Source of the DNA: Bacillota bacterium
Lineage (GTDB): Bacteria > Bacillota > Desulfitobacteriia > Desulfitobacteriales > Desulfitobacteriaceae
Length of the DNA stretch: 9,383 nt
Assembly: GCA_021849995.1 (NCBI GenBank)
Contig: JAJZSC010000081.1
Location: 1 to 9,383, forward strand
Reading direction: 5' to 3'
Shown here: positions 6,603 through 9,383 of the stretch, piece by piece
Layout of the letters: every line of letters begins with the position of its first letter
Position numbering within the stretch: position 1 is the stretch's first letter
Position numbers and translations under genes: made by a program
The notes under the pieces: generated by a model
Seen by the model: only the letters and a program-made list of their open reading frames with translations
The model's database searches: none
Told to the model about the DNA's origin: nothing

Positions 6603-7325
6603 ATGGAAAAACAGTTGCAAGAAGCCCACAGGATGTATCATAGTCTGAAAGAGGAAGTGAAAAGCTGGCAAGAAAAAGATGGAATTCATTGGATTAAAGA
6701 ATTGCGTCCGAGAAGTACCCGCCCTTACTTTCCTCTTTTTGATCTACCGGAAGAGCCTGTCCTAGAACTGTGGCAACGACTTCAGTCCATTATTGGAATG
6801 AATGTTACAGAAGCTGATCTGCGGCATCAGTGGCATGAATTTAAACATGGCCGGGAGATTTCCGATCCCGAAACATTAAGCAACTTACAGTTGGCTTTTG
6901 GAGGTGTAGCAGAACTAGCCCGGGGTCAACTCTTGCCAGAACAAATTCAGGCCTTAGGGTTATCAGAGGAGAGCAGCAGGTGCCCCGTATGTGGAGAGGA
7001 GATACGGCTTTCCCTCCTCGTAGAGCCTGTCGGAAAACGACACCTGCACTGTATAATGTGTCGATACGAGTGGTCAACAAAGCGAGTAGGGTGTGTCCGT
7101 TGCGGCAGTGAAAATGCCTCAAAACAAATTTATCTGCATACTGAAGAATTCCCAGGTGTAGAAATGGTCGTCTGTCAAGATTGTGGGCAGCCTTTTAAAG
7201 AAATTGACTTGCGGAAAGTATCAGTAGATGACCTGGTCTGGAAAGATGTGTCTACCCTGCCGTTAAATTATGCTGCTGAGCAATGGTTGGCCGAAAACGC
7301 CAAAGAAGCCGGTAAAATTCAGTAG
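6603..7325 (+). CDS. fdhE: Formate dehydrogenase accessory protein FdhE
   Basis: This 240-residue protein (E. coli FdhE has 309) starts four bases after the fdnI stop, with AAAAAGGGAT at 6585-6594. The helical N-terminal half includes RPRSTRPYFPLF. The C-terminal half has four CxxC pairs: C127/C130 (CPVCG), C150/C153 (CIMC), C164/C167 (CVRC) and C191/C194 (CQDC). These rubredoxin-like knuckles bind iron or zinc in FdhE. FdhE is a cytoplasmic factor needed for maturation of exported formate dehydrogenases and interacts with the catalytic subunit. Its position last in the operon fits that role. A short degraded copy of codons around 201-216 is found again downstream of the ferritin-like gene. 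Confidence 0.93.
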   Translation: MEKQLQEAHRMYHSLKEEVKSWQEKDGIHWIKELRPRSTRPYFPLFDLPEEPVLELWQRLQSIIGMNVTEADLRHQWHEFKHGREISDPETLSNLQLAFGGVAELARGQLLPEQIQALGLSEESSRCPVCGEEIRLSLLVEPVGKRHLHCIMCRYEWSTKRVGCVRCGSENASKQIYLHTEEFPGVEMVVCQDCGQPFKEIDLRKVSVDDLVWKDVSTLPLNYAAEQWLAENAKEAGKIQ

Positions 7326-7347
7326 AAATATGATCTAAATCAGTACT

Positions 7348-7382
7348 ATGAGGATGTCTCTCCAAAGCGGGTGCATCCTCAT
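7348..7382 (+). terminator. Probable terminator of the fdnGHI-fdhE operon
   Basis: ATGAGGATG (7348-7356) pairs with CATCCTCAT (7374-7382), a 9-bp stem around a 17-base loop, and TTT follows. It begins 22 bases after the fdhE stop. The loop is large and the T run short, so termination may be partial. Confidence 0.5.
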
Positions 7383-7441
7383 TTTAGTCAGAATATATAA
7401 TTCCAAATTAAAAAAGGAGATTTGTTCACATTATTTACTTA

Positions 7442-7472
7442 TTGAACGTTAATAATAAAATAATTGTATAAG
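7442..7472 (+). promoter_or_regulatory. Candidate promoter of the ferritin-like gene
   Basis: TTGAAC at 7442-7447 and TATAAG at 7467-7472 match -35 and -10 boxes with a long 19-base spacer, about 107 bases before the ATG at 7579. GTTCA (7424-7428) and TGAAC (7443-7447) form an inverted repeat overlapping the -35 box, a possible operator. The rest of 7383-7578 is AT-rich and shows no gene. Confidence 0.25.
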
Positions 7473-7578
7473 AATTGCCAGTTCTTTAATGGGTTATTTA
7501 ACAGCATTTAATTGGCAGCAATATTGAAAAAAATAATTCCAAGTCATACATAGAGTCTATGGATAAGAGGTATTAGAC

Positions 7579-8028
7579 ATGAATGACAAAATAATTCATA
7601 AGCTTCAGGAATTTTATGTACTAGAAAAGTTTCAGGTAGCTTATTATGAAGCACAGCTATCAGCTACTACAAACGAATACTACCGTAAAGCCTTTGACAA
7701 AATGGTTCAAATTGAAAAAGAACATGTTAATTTTTTTGCACAAAAATTATTGAAGGAAACAGGTGAAGTTCCTAATGTTACAGGTTCGTTATTTGAACTG
7801 GCAGGTATGGTTCTAGGAGAATCAGTTGAATTTATTGGCCCTGTAAATACTTGTAAATTAGGCGTTAAGTTAGAAAGGAAGGCAATTGACACTTATCGAG
7901 ATTTTATTAAAGAAGCAAAGGGCTATCCAACTCTCCGGGAGAGCCTGATGGATTACAGGCTTGATGAAGAATTTCATGCTCTGTGGTTAGATAACTTTGC
8001 CAAATACCTTCAAAAAAATTCGAGTTGA
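7579..8028 (+). CDS. Ferritin-like di-iron protein (rubrerythrin-like four-helix bundle)
   Basis: This 149-residue protein starts at an ATG preceded by AAGAGG at 7565-7570. Its pattern is that of a four-helix di-iron carboxylate protein. E16 or E24 lies in helix 1 (VLEKFQVAYYEAQ), E46xxH49 in helix 2 (QIEKEHVNFF), E99 in helix 3 (KLERKAIDTYRDF), and E130xxH133 in helix 4 (LDEEFHALW). There is no rubredoxin domain, signal peptide or membrane segment, so it is probably cytoplasmic. Relatives act in iron handling or in removing peroxide and oxygen, which would protect oxygen-sensitive enzymes such as formate dehydrogenase. That link here is inference from position. It is separated from fdhE by a hairpin and 250 bases, so it is probably its own unit. 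Its stop codon falls inside sequence resembling fdhE. Confidence 0.8.
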   Translation: MNDKIIHKLQEFYVLEKFQVAYYEAQLSATTNEYYRKAFDKMVQIEKEHVNFFAQKLLKETGEVPNVTGSLFELAGMVLGESVEFIGPVNTCKLGVKLERKAIDTYRDFIKEAKGYPTLRESLMDYRLDEEFHALWLDNFAKYLQKNSS

Positions 8029-8073
8029 CCTGCTTAAAAGGTATCAGTAGATAATCTGGTTTTGGATATTTAA
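8025..8073 (+). pseudogene. Vestigial fragment of fdhE
   Basis: The DNA just after the ferritin-like gene repeats part of fdhE. TTGACCTGC (8025-8033) matches TTGACTTGC (7204-7212). GTATCAGTAGAT, then CTGGT, at 8041-8060 match the same words at 7218-7236. Translated from 8038, it reads KVSVDNLVLDI and then TAA, against KVSVDDLVWKDV in fdhE residues 205-216. An in-frame TAA at 8035 and a two-base length difference show that it is not functional. The first bases of the match form the ferritin-like gene's own TGA stop. Confidence 0.6.
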
Positions 8074-8222
8074 TTTTTCTCATTCTAATTTAAGGTAAGC
8101 TTTGTAGTCATTTTAAGAAGTTATTGAATAATATAAAGCGTAAAACAAAATGTTAAAAAATGGTTTAGAATAGAAATTTCGATCTTTAAATATAGTAGTT
8201 TCTATAAGATGGAGTGGTTACT

Positions 8223-8327
8223 TTGAACATCCCAAAGTACCATGGAGAGTTTTATCCTATTAACTTTCTCTTTTTAATAATAGTAATAATAATATTTCAC
8301 TTCCTGATAAATCTTTGTCTGCCAAAC
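8223..8327 (+). CDS. Small hydrophobic membrane peptide, 34 residues
   Basis: A TTG start at 8223 follows GGAGTGG at 8211-8217, at suitable spacing. The product begins MNIPKYHGEFYPIN and continues into one hydrophobic stretch (FLFLIIVIIIFHFLINL) with a short polar end. That fits a single-span membrane peptide. I do not recognise it. It ends 30 bases before the next gene and is followed by other short hydrophobic products, so they may be made together. In AT-rich DNA a hydrophobic frame this short could arise by chance. Confidence 0.4.
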
Positions 8328-8357
8328 TAAAGTTTGAAGCCAGGAAGGAAACTTATT

Positions 8358-8741
8358 ATGGATTTTTGTAAAAGCAATATGCTGAAGATTGAACAAAAGT
8401 CAGTTGATCCGGTTAGTCTTCTTTCGGCAGGAGTACAAATTTACTTTCCTGTGACTGAACACATTTCCATCGGTATTCTTTTTGAAACGATAGGACTTAT
8501 CAAAATATATGTTCAACAACATGCAATACCTGATGATATCTTGATTCAGGTTAAAATTATTAAGGTAAACGTACCAATAGCATTAGGGTTGTTATTTTTT
8601 AATTTAGGCCTGGCTGCTTTTTATACGAAAGCAGTTATTACATTATTAAGAAATCATGGTTTACAGATTACCGCTGAAGTGCAGGAAAATATCAATAATT
8701 TCTTAATTAAAATGAATGAAATTAATAAAAAAGTGGAGTAA
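8358..8741 (+). CDS. Hypothetical protein, 127 residues, hydrophobic central segment
   Basis: The start is ATG 8358, with AGGAAGG at 8342-8348 ten bases upstream. A TTG at 8334 is in frame but lies ahead of that site. I do not recognise the family. The first 55 residues contain SVDPVSLLSAGVQIYFPV and an alternating hydrophobic pattern. Residues 70-97 (VNVPIALGLLFFNLGLAAF...) are hydrophobic enough for one membrane segment. The end, from about 100, is a charged helix (TAEVQENINNFLIKMNEINKK), possibly coiled-coil. The coding character is reasonable, and the next gene begins 19 bases later with a strong ribosome binding site, so the two are probably co-transcribed. Confidence 0.65.
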   Translation: MDFCKSNMLKIEQKSVDPVSLLSAGVQIYFPVTEHISIGILFETIGLIKIYVQQHAIPDDILIQVKIIKVNVPIALGLLFFNLGLAAFYTKAVITLLRNHGLQITAEVQENINNFLIKMNEINKKVE

Positions 8742-8760
8742 TCTGTAAGGGGGAGAGGTA

Positions 8761-8895
8761 ATGTTCTTAGGGATTGGTTATGGAATTCCGTTCTCCTTTT
8801 TAGGAACCGTATTAGTATTTGTTGCTTTTACTATTACTCTTCTAATAATAGTTGCAATCCAACAAATCTTAAAAACCCAGAACTTGCTATGGTAG
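8761..8895 (+). CDS. Small membrane protein, 44 residues
   Basis: ATG 8761 has a very strong ribosome binding site, AAGGGGGAG at 8747-8755, starting six bases after the previous stop. The product opens MFLGIGYGIPFSFLG, then has one long hydrophobic segment (about 9-34) and a short basic tail, QQILKTQNLLW. It is a single-span membrane protein of unknown role. A glycine and tyrosine-rich start before one span recalls small spore-associated membrane proteins of spore-formers, but the likeness is too weak to name it. Confidence 0.6.
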   Translation: MFLGIGYGIPFSFLGTVLVFVAFTITLLIIVAIQQILKTQNLLW

Positions 8896-8919
8896 TTGAG
8901 GGAAGGGAGGAGACCAATT

Positions 8920-9141
8920 GTGAATTTAGCCTGGGGGAGACTTGGACTAAGAGGTACTTCGAGTTGGCAAACACCAGAACCTATGTATCATAAAGGAGTA
9001 GAACCTGCTTGCACAAGATCATGTCCGAATGAAGAATTAAGCCTGATTTTTGTACAATCCTATTGGGTTATCTGGCTTATTCTTTCATTTGTTGGTTCTT
9101 ATGTCCTAGGTTTTTTAATTCTAACAGGTCCGGAGTATTGA
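8920..9141 (+). CDS. Small membrane protein with a ferredoxin-like CxxxCP segment, 73 residues
   Basis: GTG 8920 follows GGGAGGAG at 8905-8912 with seven bases between. An in-frame TTG at 8896 lies ahead of that site, so GTG is preferred. Residues 27-38 (VEPACTRSCPNE) resemble the last part of a [4Fe-4S] ferredoxin motif (xPACxxxCPxxA), but only C31 and C35 are present, so no complete cluster site exists in this chain. Residues 42-68 form one membrane segment, followed by TGPEY. It could be a real small protein that pairs cysteines with a partner, or a fused remnant of an iron-sulfur subunit gene and a membrane protein gene. I do not recognise it as a named family. Confidence 0.55.
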   Translation: MNLAWGRLGLRGTSSWQTPEPMYHKGVEPACTRSCPNEELSLIFVQSYWVIWLILSFVGSYVLGFLILTGPEY

Positions 9142-9288
9142 TAATATTTTTCCTGATTCTACAATCGTTTCTGTTTCTGTTTCTACAGGACTGGTAATTA
9201 TAGCTGCGCTACATAGTTTCACATGGCTTTGATAAAACTGCATAGCATAAGAAGAACCCTCCATTATTTTGATGATCCTGCTTATTAT

Positions 9289-9330
9289 TAGAGCAGGTTT
9301 ATTTGTTCTGAGTCAAGTAAATCTGCTCTA
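9289..9330. terminator. Long hairpin, probable terminator of the small-gene cluster
   Basis: TAGAGCAGGTTTATTTG (9289-9305) pairs with CAAGTAAATCTGCTCTA (9314-9330), 17 bp including two G-U pairs, around an eight-base loop. TAAACTTTTT follows. It lies about 150 bases after the last small gene. The remaining sequence, 9142-9288 and 9331-9383, shows no supported gene; it contains three tandem copies of GTTTCT at 9167-9184. Confidence 0.5.
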
Positions 9331-9383
9331 TAAACTTTTTACAAATGCACATTGTAAAATATTAAGGAATAATATGGTAATGA

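Noticed and set aside
7439..7456. Palindrome-like TTATTGAACGTTAATAA as a Rex or FNR site
   Set aside because: The symmetry needs a one-base bulge, and the bases do not fit the TTGTTAA...TTAACAA or TTGAT...ATCAA consensus.
9138..9226. Short hydrophobic frames after 9138 (for example IVSVSVSTGLVIIAALHSF)
   Set aside because: One frame has no ATG, GTG or TTG start, and the other is 19 codons with a poorly spaced ribosome binding site. Hydrophobic frames are common in T-rich DNA.
9364..9383. Possible start of another gene (AAGGA, then ATG at 9374)
   Set aside because: Only three codons are visible before the window ends, so nothing can be said about coding.
1..9383. CRISPR array, tRNA, rRNA or a complete insertion sequence
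   Set aside because: No regularly spaced repeats, cloverleaf-like sequence, rRNA signature or transposase reading frame was found on either strand by eye.

Overview
The window most resembles a low-GC, anaerobic, spore-forming member of the Clostridia of the Desulfosporosinus/Desulfitobacterium kind. This is inferred from gene content and codon style: a Tat-exported, selenocysteine-containing, membrane-bound formate dehydrogenase, a Cache/HAMP sensor and a DcuR/CitT-type DNA-binding domain, strong Gram-positive ribosome binding sites, and GTG and TTG starts. No rRNA or other species marker is present.

All recognisable genes read on the + strand. Bases 1-132 are the last 43 codons of a 4-alpha-glucanotransferase (malQ). 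Next is a 29-codon orphan with a good ribosome binding site that looks like the broken start of a sugar-metabolism gene (163-252), followed by non-coding sequence with a 15-base direct repeat. Bases 449-1705 encode a membrane-anchored regulator: two membrane segments, an outside Cache sensor, HAMP, a cysteine-bearing linker, and a CitT/DcuR/DpiA-type winged helix. It has no kinase or receiver domain. A 353-base gap follows with two hairpins, a candidate promoter and an inverted repeat.

The core is a formate dehydrogenase-N operon, fdnG-fdnH-fdnI-fdhE (2059-7325), with gaps or overlaps of only a few bases. fdnG is one 1016-residue gene read through an in-frame UGA at 2647-2649 as selenocysteine, with a SECIS hairpin exactly 11 bases downstream. 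FdnG oxidises formate outside the membrane, FdnH carries electrons through four [4Fe-4S] clusters, FdnI passes them to menaquinone through two b haems, and FdhE assists maturation. The upstream regulator is a natural candidate controller, but this is inferred from position only. A hairpin at 7348-7382 closes the operon.

Downstream, the sequence becomes AT-rich and accessory in character: a ferritin-like di-iron protein (7579-8028), a vestigial copy of part of fdhE fused to its stop codon (about 8025-8073), then four short genes with good ribosome binding sites and strongly hydrophobic products (8223-9141), none with a recognised function. A 17-bp hairpin at 9289-9330 may end this group. The most interesting items are the membrane-bound one-component regulator, the fdhE scar and the cluster of tiny membrane proteins.
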